Below, piece after piece: positions 1 to 8,482 of a stretch of 50,769 nt of DNA. The position numbers and the translations under genes are program-made. This DNA comes from Rhodospirillum sp. (lineage in GTDB: Bacteria > Pseudomonadota > Alphaproteobacteria > Rhodospirillales > Rhodospirillaceae): NCBI GenBank assembly GCA_021741145.1, contig JAIOYK010000036.1:1-50769 (forward strand), written 5' to 3'. The notes below the pieces were generated by a model, which was not told where the DNA came from, did no database searches, and saw only the letters and a program-made list of their open reading frames with translations. The number at the start of each line of letters is the position of its first letter. Within the stretch, counting starts at the first letter, position 1.

Positions 1-286
1 CCTCCGGAATCTGAACCGCGACGGGAATGGTTGGAAGGTGCCCGCCGTCGATCGCGGTAAAGGACTCAACCGGAGAGCGGGCGAAGGCTTCCGGAGCCTG
101 ACAGACCCCACCCAGAATCACCCCCGCCAGAATCACCCCCGCCCCGCCAAACGCGCGAATCCCAGAGGAGATAGCCATGGGCAGAGTGGCCTCACGGAGG
201 ACACGCGACAGACCATGTTCAGACACGTCTTTCATCGAAGCGTGATCCAGATTCGTGCTCTCCTTAACCCATCCGGCGATTCTCAT
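1..286 (-). CDS. Truncated gene: N-terminal part of a probable exported protein
   Basis: This is the first 95 codons of a gene that runs off the left edge of the window. The chosen ATG at 284-286 is preceded by GGGGACGAG, a good ribosome binding site about 5 bases upstream. In-frame ATGs at 233-235 and 176-178 are alternatives. From the last ATG the product starts with a Gly/Val/Ile-rich hydrophobic stretch ending near CQAPEAFA, which looks like a signal peptide or membrane anchor. That could make the shorter start the real one and its cysteine a possible lipoprotein site. The visible mature part (SPVESFTAIDGGHLPTIPV) is not recognised. Third codon positions are GC-rich, as in neighbouring genes. 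Function unknown. Confidence 0.5.
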   Translation of the reverse strand, partial: MRIAGWVKESTNLDHASMKDVSEHGLSRVLREATLPMAISSGIRAFGGAGVILAGVILGGVCQAPEAFARSPVESFTAIDGGHLPTIPVAVQIPE

Positions 287-520
287 TGTTCTCGTCCCCA
301 GTTGGCCGTATCCGCGCCTCAACGCGCGACCCCATGCGACGGTTCCCAATGTCTGTTAGGTTCCCACACGCCGATCCCGCACCCCAACGACACGACCGCA
401 TCCCCTTTAGTATATGTCTACTTTCACTAAGAGTCTAGATCTCCAGAAGAAAGAAGTGGGATTCCATAACAGATTCGGACAGCGGCCACCCGCCACCTTC
501 CCATCAGAGACCGGCCCGAG

Positions 521-1675
521 CTATAGGGTTTCGCCATCCTCGGAAGACGCGGAGGCCAAGTCCGCGGTTCTCTGGGGTCCGGCACCATCCGAATCGACGG
601 CTTGGGCGCTGGCGGCCAGGGCCTTTTCCACGACCGCCAAATTGTGCTCCCAGTCTGGCATCGGCGCCCCCAACAAGGTGAGCGACCGTCGCATCAGGGT
701 CACCGCCTGGTCGGGGTGCCCCTGACGGAAGGCCACCACCCCCAGCAAGTGGAGCCCCGCTGGATGTTCTGGTACCCGTCGCATAAGAGCCCGCAAAACC
801 GTCTCGGCCTGATCCAAGCGTCCGGCCCGGATATGGGCCGTGGCCGTTCCCACGGCGGCACCGGGGGATAGGATCGAGGGATCGCCCGGCGCCGCGGTGA
901 TCGCCTGGGCAACCCTATCCTCTGGCGCGAGTTCCAAGGCGTTCAACAACGCCAGAATCCGCCCCTTCGGGTCCTTCAACAGGGAATCGCGGTCCACCTC
1001 GATCACCCGTCCGGGCAACACCGCCCGCCAGTGGTCCATCAGGGCGTTTTGCGCGTCCCACAGACTTCGGGCGTCCGGCGTCAAGTCCGCGACTCCCGTA
1101 TCGTCCCGGCAGAAAATCAGACTGGCCTTTGGGAACACCAAATGCACCAATCCAACCAGAGCGGCATCAAGTCCTCGCCCATCCAAGATATGGTCGGCAC
1201 CTGGATCTTCCTTCTGCAGGTGGCTCAATAGCCATCCGGCGACCTTCAAGGAATCCCCCGCCGAGACCGCGTCCATGCTTTCCGGGAAGGTCCGATTCCG
1301 CCCAGCCTCGCGATCAAAGGCCTCCAGACTATCCAGCAGAACGGGGACCAGATTTAACGAACGAGCGCCGTGCACCCGGGAATGGGCCGACAGGATGGCC
1401 CGCAGACGCTTCGCGGTGGGGCTGGCCAAGCCCACCAGGAACATGGGAAGCCGACTGGGATCACCGTGGCCCTGACGCGCCGCGAAGTAGACGGGACTTT
1501 GGTGAGCCATGACCCGGTCCGCCCGGTCATGCAAATCAACCGGACTCAGTCCCACTATCCGTTGCTCGGGATTCGCGGTTCCATCCAAATCTTCTCCCGC
1601 GGCCAAGGCGTCGGCCATGTGTTTACTGGCAGCCGTGGCAAAGTCCGGCGCGGCCTTCCTCCGATCATTTATCAT
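521..1675 (-). CDS. Sulfotransferase-like protein with degenerate PAPS site and C-terminal TPRs
   Basis: The product is 384 aa. Residues 78-250 follow the Sulfotransfer_3 layout: a strand plus loop PMFLVGLASPTAK (78-89), LVHLVFPKASLIFCRDD (178-192) matching the family's FP-A-IhcrRdP segment, and DHWRAVLPGRVIEV (214-227). The family's PRSGTT phosphate loop reads ASPTAK here, and the RdP motif reads RDD, so residues that normally bind the 3'-phosphoadenylyl sulfate donor are lost. Residues about 275-350 form roughly two TPR-like repeats, a pairing common in proteobacterial sulfotransferase/TPR proteins. The ATG at 1675 was chosen because AGGA lies about 7 bases upstream; an upstream in-frame extension to 1744 has no such site. 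Likely a non-catalytic or altered relative. Fold assignment is moderately sure, activity doubtful. Confidence 0.65.
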   Translation of the reverse strand: MINDRRKAAPDFATAASKHMADALAAGEDLDGTANPEQRIVGLSPVDLHDRADRVMAHQSPVYFAARQGHGDPSRLPMFLVGLASPTAKRLRAILSAHSRVHGARSLNLVPVLLDSLEAFDREAGRNRTFPESMDAVSAGDSLKVAGWLLSHLQKEDPGADHILDGRGLDAALVGLVHLVFPKASLIFCRDDTGVADLTPDARSLWDAQNALMDHWRAVLPGRVIEVDRDSLLKDPKGRILALLNALELAPEDRVAQAITAAPGDPSILSPGAAVGTATAHIRAGRLDQAETVLRALMRRVPEHPAGLHLLGVVAFRQGHPDQAVTLMRRSLTLLGAPMPDWEHNLAVVEKALAASAQAVDSDGAGPQRTADLASASSEDGETL

Positions 1676-1899
1676 GGTGCCGTCCTGCCACCTCCCCGAT
1701 TGCGTCGGACCATGGTAAAGATCCCGGTCCCGTCCGCCAAGCACCCGTACCGCGCCAACCCGCCACCAGAAGTGGGATAGGACACAGTGGGGACGAGTTT
1801 TTCGTTGCCGTTCGGTCCGAACGTGTCAGAAACGATCACGGCGCGATTTGGCCGATACGACAAAAGCGCACCGTGCTCCAAACCGCCCAAGGGTTTTGA

Positions 1900-2814
1900 A
1901 TGAATTACGATCATGCCTATCACGCGGGTAATTTCGCTGACGTACTGAAACACGCTATCCTTACAATCGTCTTGAACCACTTGAAACGCAAGGATAAGTC
2001 GTTTGTCGTTGTAGATACCCATGGAGGACAGGGGGCTTTCGACCTCTCCGATCCCCGTGTTCGGCGAACCGGAGAGGCCCAGGAAGGCATCCTGCGCCTG
2101 CTTTCCCGCGCCGGAGAGCCGCCCGAAGTCCTCCGTCCCTATCTGGACGCTGTTCTTGCCTTGGGCCACCCTCTGGACCAACCCTTGGGTGGCGCGAGCG
2201 GCGACGGGAACGGCGGGCTGTTGCGGCGGTATCCAGGAAGTCCTCTGTTGACCAGGCACCTGATCCGCCCCCAGGACCGGTTGGTGACCGCCGAGTTGCA
2301 TCCGGCCCATGGCGATGCCCTCCGCGCGACTCTGCGCGGATGGAGTAGGACCCATGTGGAAGCCAAGGATGGCTACGAGACCCTGAAGGCCCACGTCCCT
2401 CCACCGGAACGACGGGGACTGGTCCTGATCGATCCGCCCTTCGAGCGCGCCGACGAATTCCAGACCCTGGTCCGGTCCATGCGGGCCGCCCTGCGCCGCT
2501 GGGCTCAGGGCATCTATATGATCTGGTACCCGATCAAGGACCCGACCGCCGTCGACGCCTTCCACGCGGACCTGAGGACCCTATCGGACAGCTTGACCGC
2601 CCCTGTTCCGGCCATCGTCGCTGAATTATGGGTCCGCCCCCGATTTCCACCCTTGCGCCTAAATGGCACGGGGCTCGTGGTTTTTAACCCGCCTCACGGT
2701 CTTCTCCAGGCCCTGCCGGAGTTAATGCCCTGGTTGCGGGAAAGCCTCGCCGAACCGGGTCGGGGCGAAGACAGATGGTTTTGGCTGATCGAGGAAAGGA
2801 AGGCGGGACAATGA
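1900..2814 (+). CDS. rlmJ: 23S rRNA (adenine(2030)-N6)-methyltransferase RlmJ
   Basis: The product is 304 aa. It begins MNYDHAYHAGNFADVLKH, the hallmark start of the RlmJ/DUF519 family, which methylates N6 of A2030 in 23S rRNA using S-adenosylmethionine. The SAM-binding region is VVDTHGGQGAFDL (37-49). The catalytic loop DPPF is at residues 178-181, the N6-adenine methyltransferase (D/N)PP(Y/F) motif. The length is slightly above the E. coli enzyme (280 aa), partly through a Gly-rich loop near residues 97-106. The last codons overlap the next gene by ATGA, so the two are translationally coupled, although no functional link between them is known. Confidence 0.93.
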   Translation: MNYDHAYHAGNFADVLKHAILTIVLNHLKRKDKSFVVVDTHGGQGAFDLSDPRVRRTGEAQEGILRLLSRAGEPPEVLRPYLDAVLALGHPLDQPLGGASGDGNGGLLRRYPGSPLLTRHLIRPQDRLVTAELHPAHGDALRATLRGWSRTHVEAKDGYETLKAHVPPPERRGLVLIDPPFERADEFQTLVRSMRAALRRWAQGIYMIWYPIKDPTAVDAFHADLRTLSDSLTAPVPAIVAELWVRPRFPPLRLNGTGLVVFNPPHGLLQALPELMPWLRESLAEPGRGEDRWFWLIEERKAGQ

Positions 2815-4142
2815 CCCAGGCAGGTTCTCCACCGGGTTCCCAAATGGTCCCCAAATCCCCATCCCCCAACGCTGTCACCCTGTTCGACGCCGCCCGTCAA
2901 GCCATCGCCCAGCATGACGGCTCCCTGGCCCTGGCGCTCATCTCCCGTTCCCTATTGATTGAAGGGGACCGCGGTGGGGATGCCCTTGCCCTGCAAGGCG
3001 CTTGCCTAAGGGAGGCTGATTACCATGTCGCCGCCCTGGACGCCCTGCGTGCCGCGGCGCCCCGGTACCCAGAAAATGGTCAGGTTCACTTCCAGCACGC
3101 CATGGCGGCCCATGACCTGGGTTTGCTCGATGAATCGCGACTGGCCTTCGAGCGGGCGATTCCCCTGATGCCGGGGCGACCGGAACCACACATGGGACTG
3201 GCGGACATTCTGCTTATGTCCGGGGATTGGGACCGGGGATGGGAGGAATTGGAATGGCGCTACGCGACCGACGAGGGGAAGAAGATCCTGAGCCATTTCG
3301 ACTCCTCCCGCCGCTGGGGGGGCGAGCCGATCACGGGCAAACGCCTGCTGGTCTATGGGGAGCAGGGGTTCGGAGACAGCATCCAATTCTGCCGCCACGT
3401 CCAACGGCTCCGAGCCCGGGACCCCAAGTGGATCATCCTTGGTTGCAGTCCGGAACTGACTCGCCTGTTCCAGGGGGTCGAAGGGTACGACATCGTGACC
3501 CAAGATATCCCGGCCGCCGATACGTACGACCTGCATACCCCCCTATCGAGTCTACCCCGCCTTCTCCAGGTGACCCCCGAGAGCCTGGAGCCGAAAGTTC
3601 CCTATATCCGGGTGGATCCAGCCATTCGGGCCATCTGGCGGGACCGCCTCGCCGCCCTTCCCCGACCGCGCATTGGATTGGCCTGGCAGGGGCGGCCAAC
3701 CCATCCACGCAACCACCGTCGCTCCATTCCCCTGGTGGCCTTCGACACCCTCGCGCCCCAGAGTCCCTTCGTCTCCATCTCCCCCCTGCGTTACTCCCAG
3801 GCGGATTTGAACGCCGCGGGAAGCGCTTTAAAGATCCGGGAATTTGGAAAGAAATTGAAGGATTTCGCCGATACGGCCGCCCTCTTGTCCGAATTGGATC
3901 TGGTGATATCCGTGGATACGGGGGTGGCCCATCTGGCGGGCGCCCTGGGCCGTCCCCTTTGGCTTTTGCTGCCCTATACCCCGGACTGGCGCTGGATGTG
4001 GCGGCGGCAAGACAGTCCCTGGTATCCCAGCGCCCGCCTGTTCCGCCAACCGGTTCCCCGAGACTGGAGGAGCGTGCTGTCACGGGTTGGGGCGGAGTTG
4101 GCGCCCTGGAAAGCCGCCTGGACTCCCCCCTCGGAAGAATAA
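2811..4142 (+). CDS. TPR repeat protein with GT9-like glycosyltransferase (GT-B) domain
   Basis: The product is 443 aa. Residues about 22-150 hold three to four TPR-like helix pairs (LALISRSLLIEG, VAALDALRAAAPRYP, ESRLAFERAIPLMPGRPEP). Residues about 175-430 resemble the heptosyltransferase-type GT-B fold: GKRLLVYGEQGFGDSIQF (177-193), PRIGLAWQGRP (286-296), then DLVISVDTGVAHLAGALGRP (363-382), the nucleotide-sugar site, and WRWMWRRQDSPWYPSARLF. This TPR-plus-GT9 arrangement is common in Rhodospirillales. The ATG at 2811 overlaps the rlmJ stop (ATGA) and follows the purine-rich GAGGAAAGGAAGGCGGG. A start at 2775 is unlikely because it would lie deep inside rlmJ. Acceptor and sugar are unknown; a role in glycosylating surface or flagellar components is only inference. 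Confidence 0.75.
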   Translation: MTQAGSPPGSQMVPKSPSPNAVTLFDAARQAIAQHDGSLALALISRSLLIEGDRGGDALALQGACLREADYHVAALDALRAAAPRYPENGQVHFQHAMAAHDLGLLDESRLAFERAIPLMPGRPEPHMGLADILLMSGDWDRGWEELEWRYATDEGKKILSHFDSSRRWGGEPITGKRLLVYGEQGFGDSIQFCRHVQRLRARDPKWIILGCSPELTRLFQGVEGYDIVTQDIPAADTYDLHTPLSSLPRLLQVTPESLEPKVPYIRVDPAIRAIWRDRLAALPRPRIGLAWQGRPTHPRNHRRSIPLVAFDTLAPQSPFVSISPLRYSQADLNAAGSALKIREFGKKLKDFADTAALLSELDLVISVDTGVAHLAGALGRPLWLLLPYTPDWRWMWRRQDSPWYPSARLFRQPVPRDWRSVLSRVGAELAPWKAAWTPPSEE

Positions 4143-4162
4143 GTCCAACCTGGGGGAAGACC

Positions 4163-5713
4163 TCAGGACAGCCTATTGGTCGATGGATCGTCAAGCTGGT
4201 GTTCCAGGGTCTCGGGCAGAGGCGGCTCCGGATCCGCAGGATCCGCTCCGAAATCGGTGGGATCCGGGGCATCGACCAGTTCGGTCCAATCCCCGCCATC
4301 GGTGGGACCACTTTCGGCCGAATCCCCGCGGGTCCAGTCTCCGCCTCCGTTCATGGGCGTGCCCTGGTCATCGAGCATGAACAATTGCTCCATGTCACCC
4401 ATGTTGTAGGTTTGATCTCCGAACTGGAAGACTTCGCCTCTATCCACCCTATCCGTGCCGTCGCTTTCCCGACCGATCCACCGACCGCTTCCGGCGTGAC
4501 TATCAACTCCCTCGCCGTCCTTGATGAGAGGATCACCGCTCTTGGTACGGTGTCTTTCCTCACGGCCATCATTTTCCTCGGGTTTCGGTTCCAATGTTGG
4601 TTCTGGCTCGTCGGCCACTGGAACCACGTCGAGTTGGAGAGCCGCGAAATCCTCCATGGTTTGGTGATCGAAGGTTCCATCGGCGAATTGGAAGCTGTCC
4701 ACGTTGGACACCCGATCAACACCATCCCGGCCATCCATCGTATCGCGAACCGTGAAGGAACCATCCAAGTTCCGCGATATTTCGTATTCGATCGAGGCAC
4801 CGTTGAAGATCACCCGACCGGCTCCGCCACCACCGCCCGCCCCGGGGGCGTCGGTCCCACGGTCACCCTCGGGAACACCGTCTCCGGCGCGGCCCTGGAC
4901 AAGGTCAGCCTCATCCTTGGCGTCGGCCCCATGGGCTTCATCCTTATCCTTGTCGACGATCAAACAATCCTCGTCCGGCGTTCCCCGGATGATGTTTAAA
5001 TCATCCTCTTCACCGATCTTCGGATTGGATTCCGGTAGGGGGGGCTCGGCACCGGTGTCTTCCCAAGACCGATCATCAACGGGCTCGTCATCCCCGCGTG
5101 GATCGTTCAGCCGAATCGTTGTCGTGACCGAGGAGGCCCCCTCAAGGACCCTGCCCCAAGTCTCGCCCCCCTGCTCCGTGGCGGCGCCCTTTAATTCGAC
5201 GGAAAAGCTCTCTCCCCCTTCCATTCGGTTGTCGCCACGCGTCCAGACATGGACCTCCACGAAGGTCTCTCCCGCCGGTATGCGGACCCAGTGTTCCGCG
5301 GCCTGTTCAGTGCTTCTCGAGTCCGCCAAGCCCGCCAAACCCTCCGCCGCGCCCGCATCGTCCAATGTGCCATAGAGGACCCAGACATCTCGGTCCACGG
5401 GGGCATCCAGGTGGATGGAGTAGGAAACCGGCGCACCGGCTTCGCAAGTCCCTTTGGTCACCGAATTCGACGCGCCGCCATCCTCGGTGGTGATCCACAG
5501 GGTCCCTTCCGAGGACGGAAACAGGGTCTCCCCCTCGAAGATCTCTTCCCCACCATCGCGGCCCCCATCCTCGGCGTCTCCCGCGCCGTCGCCTCCAATG
5601 ACCTCTTGGGTTTCCACGTCCTCGTCGGCGGGGGAGCGCGTCTCGCGAGGCAGGGGCAAATCATCAAGGGTTTGACGCTCCACGGTTTGGGTGGAATCGC
5701 GTTCGTCCGCCAT
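4163..5713 (-). CDS. Acidic Calx-beta/RTX-like protein with eroded calcium repeats
   Basis: The product is 516 aa and very rich in Asp, Glu and Gly, with no N-terminal signal peptide. Residues about 65-200 look like a Calx-beta-type beta-sandwich (VSYSIHLDAPVDRDVWVLYG, HWVRIPAGETFVEVHVW). Residues 239-345 align by eye with the end of RTX proteins: LNIIRGTPDEDCLI, then YEISRNLDGSFTVRDT and DGVDRVSNVDSFQFADGT. In intact relatives the stretch between holds GGxGxDxxx nonapeptides. Here it reads KDKDEAHGADAKDEADLVQGRAGDG, so the repeats have mostly lost the glycines needed for calcium rolls. A second weaker copy is at about 418-448. ATG 5713 has GAGG six bases upstream. Probably a former or divergent type I secreted protein; no secretion genes are nearby. 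Confidence 0.55.
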   Translation of the reverse strand: MADERDSTQTVERQTLDDLPLPRETRSPADEDVETQEVIGGDGAGDAEDGGRDGGEEIFEGETLFPSSEGTLWITTEDGGASNSVTKGTCEAGAPVSYSIHLDAPVDRDVWVLYGTLDDAGAAEGLAGLADSRSTEQAAEHWVRIPAGETFVEVHVWTRGDNRMEGGESFSVELKGAATEQGGETWGRVLEGASSVTTTIRLNDPRGDDEPVDDRSWEDTGAEPPLPESNPKIGEEDDLNIIRGTPDEDCLIVDKDKDEAHGADAKDEADLVQGRAGDGVPEGDRGTDAPGAGGGGGAGRVIFNGASIEYEISRNLDGSFTVRDTMDGRDGVDRVSNVDSFQFADGTFDHQTMEDFAALQLDVVPVADEPEPTLEPKPEENDGREERHRTKSGDPLIKDGEGVDSHAGSGRWIGRESDGTDRVDRGEVFQFGDQTYNMGDMEQLFMLDDQGTPMNGGGDWTRGDSAESGPTDGGDWTELVDAPDPTDFGADPADPEPPLPETLEHQLDDPSTNRLS

Positions 5714-5848
5714 GGAAAGCCTCAATTCCTAATACCGGGAGCCAAATCGTGAGCCGACAGGCCAGGAGAAATCCGAGGTCAGACAACTCCGGAGGAGTCC
5801 AGATACATTCCCGCCACCAAACACCCACAAGGATACCGCCTTATGGTT

Positions 5849-5889
5849 CGACGAAAAACCCACTGGAAGAGAGACAGGATTTTTCGTCG
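5849..5889. repeat. 10-bp perfect inverted repeat upstream of the RTX-like gene
   Basis: CGACGAAAAA (5849-5858) and TTTTTCGTCG (5880-5889) form a perfect 10-bp stem around a 21-base loop. It lies about 140 bp upstream of the minus-strand gene at 4163-5713 and about 100 bp beyond the 3' end of the remnant at 5989. It could be a terminator for the remnant or an operator for the downstream gene; the sequence alone does not decide. Confidence 0.35.
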
Positions 5890-5988
5890 GAATGATTTGG
5901 CCAGATTTACAACCTTTCTCATAAGAGAACAAATCATAGATCATACCATCGTCAAAGTCATGACCGCCAAGCCTGTGAAATTACGGAA

Positions 5989-6234
5989 TTATTCGGCGTT
6001 CATGTCGTCCAAGCACCGGCCTTCCAGGGAGAAGCCGTCCTCTTTGAATTTCCAACCCTCGGCGAGGTCGGGGTCTTTCCCGGGGCGCCACGGTTTGGTC
6101 CGTCCGATCAGGACCGTTCGCCACGTCTCGGTTCCGAAGCGGCATGGATTAAGGTCCCATTTTATATTTCCTTTTCCCCTCCCCGAAGAGACTCTAAAAT
6201 CAACATAAGGAGAGAGAAGCCGGATCGGACGGAC
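5989..6234 (-). pseudogene. Orphan coding frame without a start codon (probable gene remnant)
   Basis: An open frame on the minus strand runs from just after an in-frame TGA (6235-6237) to TAA (5989-5991), 81 codons. From about 6159 onward it reads WDLNPCRFGTETWRTVLIG and continues to GRCLDDMNAE, with about three quarters of third positions G or C, the pattern of real genes here. There is no ATG or GTG before the last few codons. A strong Shine-Dalgarno-like run (GGGGAGGGGAAAAGGA) followed by an ATG at 6158-6160 lies upstream in another frame and stops after three codons. The simplest reading is a small gene frameshifted just after its start, or the 3' end of a longer lost gene. The protein is not recognised. 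Confidence 0.4.
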
Positions 6235-6257
6235 TCAATCCGATCCCGTTCTTCTCT
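6213..6257. repeat. Imperfect hairpin between the gene remnant and rluE
   Basis: Arms at 6213-6229 and 6239-6257 pair as AGAGAAG + GGATCGGA-type segments with one small bulge, around a loop of about 9 bases. There is no clear T-tract on either side. It may separate rluE (plus) from the minus-strand remnant, or act as a regulatory stem; function not established. Confidence 0.35.
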
Positions 6258-6355
6258 AGCTTATCCCTTAATTTTCCATCGATCCGACCCTTTCGACACG
6301 GAGCGGACCGGTCTCACCCTAGCCAAGTCTGTATTCCAGAGAGGAAAGAGCGAAA

Positions 6356-7060
6356 TTGGCCCGCCTCATTCTCTTGAACAAACCCTATGACGTCCTCAGT
6401 CAGTTTACGGATGGAGAGGGACGGGCGACGCTGGCCGACCACCTGCCCATTCCGGGAGTCTACGTCTGTGGCCGCCTGGATCGGGATAGCGAAGGGTTGC
6501 TGTTGTTGACCGACAATGGCTCCCTGCAGCACCGGATCAGCCACCCCAAGCACAAAATGCCCAAGACCTATTGGGCCCAGGTGGAGGGAACACCGGACCC
6601 CGTGGCGCTGGACGGGCTCCGCCAGGGCGTGAGATTGAAGGACGGTCCGGCCCGGGCCAACTCCGTTCTTATCCTCACGGAGCCACCGGGTCTTTGGCCT
6701 CGGACACCCCCCATCCGCTGGCGGGCGGCCATCCCGACGACCTGGTTGGAAATCACCGTGACCGAGGGGCGGAACCGTATGATCCGGCGTATGACAGCCG
6801 CGGTCGGTTTACCGACCCTGCGCCTGATTCGCGCGGCCATCGGACCCCATACCCTGGACGACCTCGCTCCCGGTGCCTGGAGGGAAGTCACCCTCCCTGA
6901 TCCGCCCGAGCCTCCTCCCCGTCCCGGAAGAGGGGAAAAAAACCCGCGGAACACCTCGAATTTTAAGCCGTCCACCCCAGGGGACCACCCCTCTTGGGAC
7001 CGATGGAGCAAGGGAAAGTCCCCTCGTTTATCCCGCCGTCCCCGCACCGGACTCGCATAA
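6356..7060 (+). CDS. rluE: 23S rRNA pseudouridine(2457) synthase RluE (RsuA family)
   Basis: The product is 234 aa. It belongs to the RsuA/RluB/E/F family, which converts a specific uridine in 23S rRNA to pseudouridine. The catalytic motif is GRLDRDSEGLLLLT (39-52), with the active-site aspartate in RLDRDS. LLNKPYDVLSQFTD at the start is typical of RluE rather than RsuA, which carries an S4 domain here lacking. The segment GRNRMIRRMTAAVGLPTLRL is the conserved C-terminal family motif. The tail after about residue 185 is Pro/Arg/Lys-rich and probably disordered. Translation starts at a TTG: the family's first conserved residues follow it directly and GAGAGGAAAGAG lies just upstream. It appears to be a single-gene unit. 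Confidence 0.9.
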   Translation: MARLILLNKPYDVLSQFTDGEGRATLADHLPIPGVYVCGRLDRDSEGLLLLTDNGSLQHRISHPKHKMPKTYWAQVEGTPDPVALDGLRQGVRLKDGPARANSVLILTEPPGLWPRTPPIRWRAAIPTTWLEITVTEGRNRMIRRMTAAVGLPTLRLIRAAIGPHTLDDLAPGAWREVTLPDPPEPPPRPGRGEKNPRNTSNFKPSTPGDHPSWDRWSKGKSPRLSRRPRTGLA

Positions 7061-7143
7061 TCCTTCCGGATCCGATAGGTTTTTAGGAGGATACCACCCT
7101 GGGACATCCGTCCCCTTCCCACACCAATCCATGGATCGGACAG

Positions 7144-8406
7144 ATGAGCGACGCTCCCAGCCAGACCGCCGACCGAACGCCCTCGGACGCGTTGTCCGAA
7201 GCGGACCACCGGACCATTCCCTGGATCACCGCCGTCTATAACCAGAAGGGCGGCGTGGGAAAGACAACAACCGCGGCGAATCTGGCAACGGCCCTGGCCG
7301 CCTGCGGCCAGACGGTGATTCTGGTCGACCTTGATTCCCAAGGCAATGCCACGACATCCGTTGGCGGGCTCTATAACCAGGGACCCGGCGCCTATGAATT
7401 CTTCACCGGCGACGCTTCCCTGGCCGAACTGGCGCGCGAAACCGCCTATCCGGGTCTTCGGTTGGTCGCCGCGTCGCGGATGCTCGCCGGTCTGGAACTG
7501 GAGCTGTCCGAACAGGACAGCCCCCAATTTGTCTTTCGGGAGCGTCTGCTGAGCGACATGCCTTCGGTTGACCACATCCTTATCGACAGTCCGCCCGCTC
7601 TGGGCTTGCTGCCGGTAAACGCCCTGGTCGCCGCCCATTCGGTCCTGGTCCCCGTTCAAAGCGAGACCTTCGCCCACGATGGCATGGTCAACGCCTTCTT
7701 CAGTCTCAAGCGAATCCGTTCGACCTTCAATCCGTCCCTGGCCATCCACGGCGTTCTGGTCACCATGATGGGTACGGACGCCACCAGTAAGAAGCTCGAC
7801 AAGGTTATTCGAAGTGAATTCGCCGACGCGGTTTTTTCCGCTGTCATCCCCCGGGATATCGCTGTGTCCGATTCCGCGGACGCCGACCATCCGGTCGTGG
7901 TCCATGCCCCCCAATCTCCCGGAGCCCAGGCGTACATGGAAGCCACCCGGGAGTTCCTCCACCGGGAAGCGGACCTGCGCGAGCGTCTCAGCCGCCAGCG
8001 GGCAAGCACCGCGAGCGGACCGACCAGTGAAGAGGGCGGCAGGAGCTTGCCATTGCCCTGCCCCCTATCCAAGGCAACGGCGGACCCCGATGCCTCGGCC
8101 CTGGCCGCGACGACCACCCTGGCGCGTTGGCACGCCCGGGTTTTTGGCGGCATCCCCACCGGGGAGGAGACCGCCAACAATAGCGCGCCAGATGCGCCCA
8201 AGTCCAAACCCGTTCCCCCGCCCCTCAAACCAACCCTAGAGGCTCCGGCGGACGATATTCCGCCCGATTGGACCGGCGTGGTCGATGACGTTTACGCGCC
8301 AACGGACGGCGACCAGGGCTTGCGTACGGCCACTTGGGTGATGGCCGCGGCCGCGGTGGTCGTTCTCTGTGGCGTGATCTATATCACCATGACCACCATG
8401 GGATAA
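7144..8406 (+). CDS. ParA/MinD-family ATPase with C-terminal transmembrane anchor
   Basis: The product is 420 aa. The N-terminal 280 residues are a Soj/ParA-type deviant Walker ATPase: KGGVGKTTT (35-43) with the signature lysine, VILVDLDSQGNATTS (58-72) and HILIDSPPALGLLPVNAL (144-161). Typical chromosomal ParA ends near residue 260-280. Here a Pro/Ala-rich, low-complexity linker of about 115 residues follows and ends in one hydrophobic helix, ATWVMAAAAVVVLCGVIYI (396-414), with only a few residues after it. That is a tail-anchor topology placing the ATPase in the cytoplasm on the membrane. No parB or parS-like array is visible beside it, so it is an orphan. The role could be positioning of a membrane complex, but this is inference. 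Confidence 0.8.
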   Translation: MSDAPSQTADRTPSDALSEADHRTIPWITAVYNQKGGVGKTTTAANLATALAACGQTVILVDLDSQGNATTSVGGLYNQGPGAYEFFTGDASLAELARETAYPGLRLVAASRMLAGLELELSEQDSPQFVFRERLLSDMPSVDHILIDSPPALGLLPVNALVAAHSVLVPVQSETFAHDGMVNAFFSLKRIRSTFNPSLAIHGVLVTMMGTDATSKKLDKVIRSEFADAVFSAVIPRDIAVSDSADADHPVVVHAPQSPGAQAYMEATREFLHREADLRERLSRQRASTASGPTSEEGGRSLPLPCPLSKATADPDASALAATTTLARWHARVFGGIPTGEETANNSAPDAPKSKPVPPPLKPTLEAPADDIPPDWTGVVDDVYAPTDGDQGLRTATWVMAAAAVVVLCGVIYITMTTMG

Positions 8407-8482
8407 CGGTCCGAACCTTTCCCAGGATCGGGTCGATTGGGCTTGTTGAAGGCCTGGGGGGTCGTAAGTCCCCCCAGCCGCC

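Noticed and set aside
3227-4999. 590-codon open frame on the plus strand
   Set aside because: It is antisense or out of frame to two well-supported genes; its sequence is Gly/Pro/Arg-rich with no recognisable domain, as expected from shadow frames in GC-rich DNA.
5843-6208. 121-codon frame on the plus strand in the gap before rluE
   Set aside because: Arg/Ser/Pro-rich, no ribosome binding site, and it overlaps the better-supported minus-strand coding remnant.
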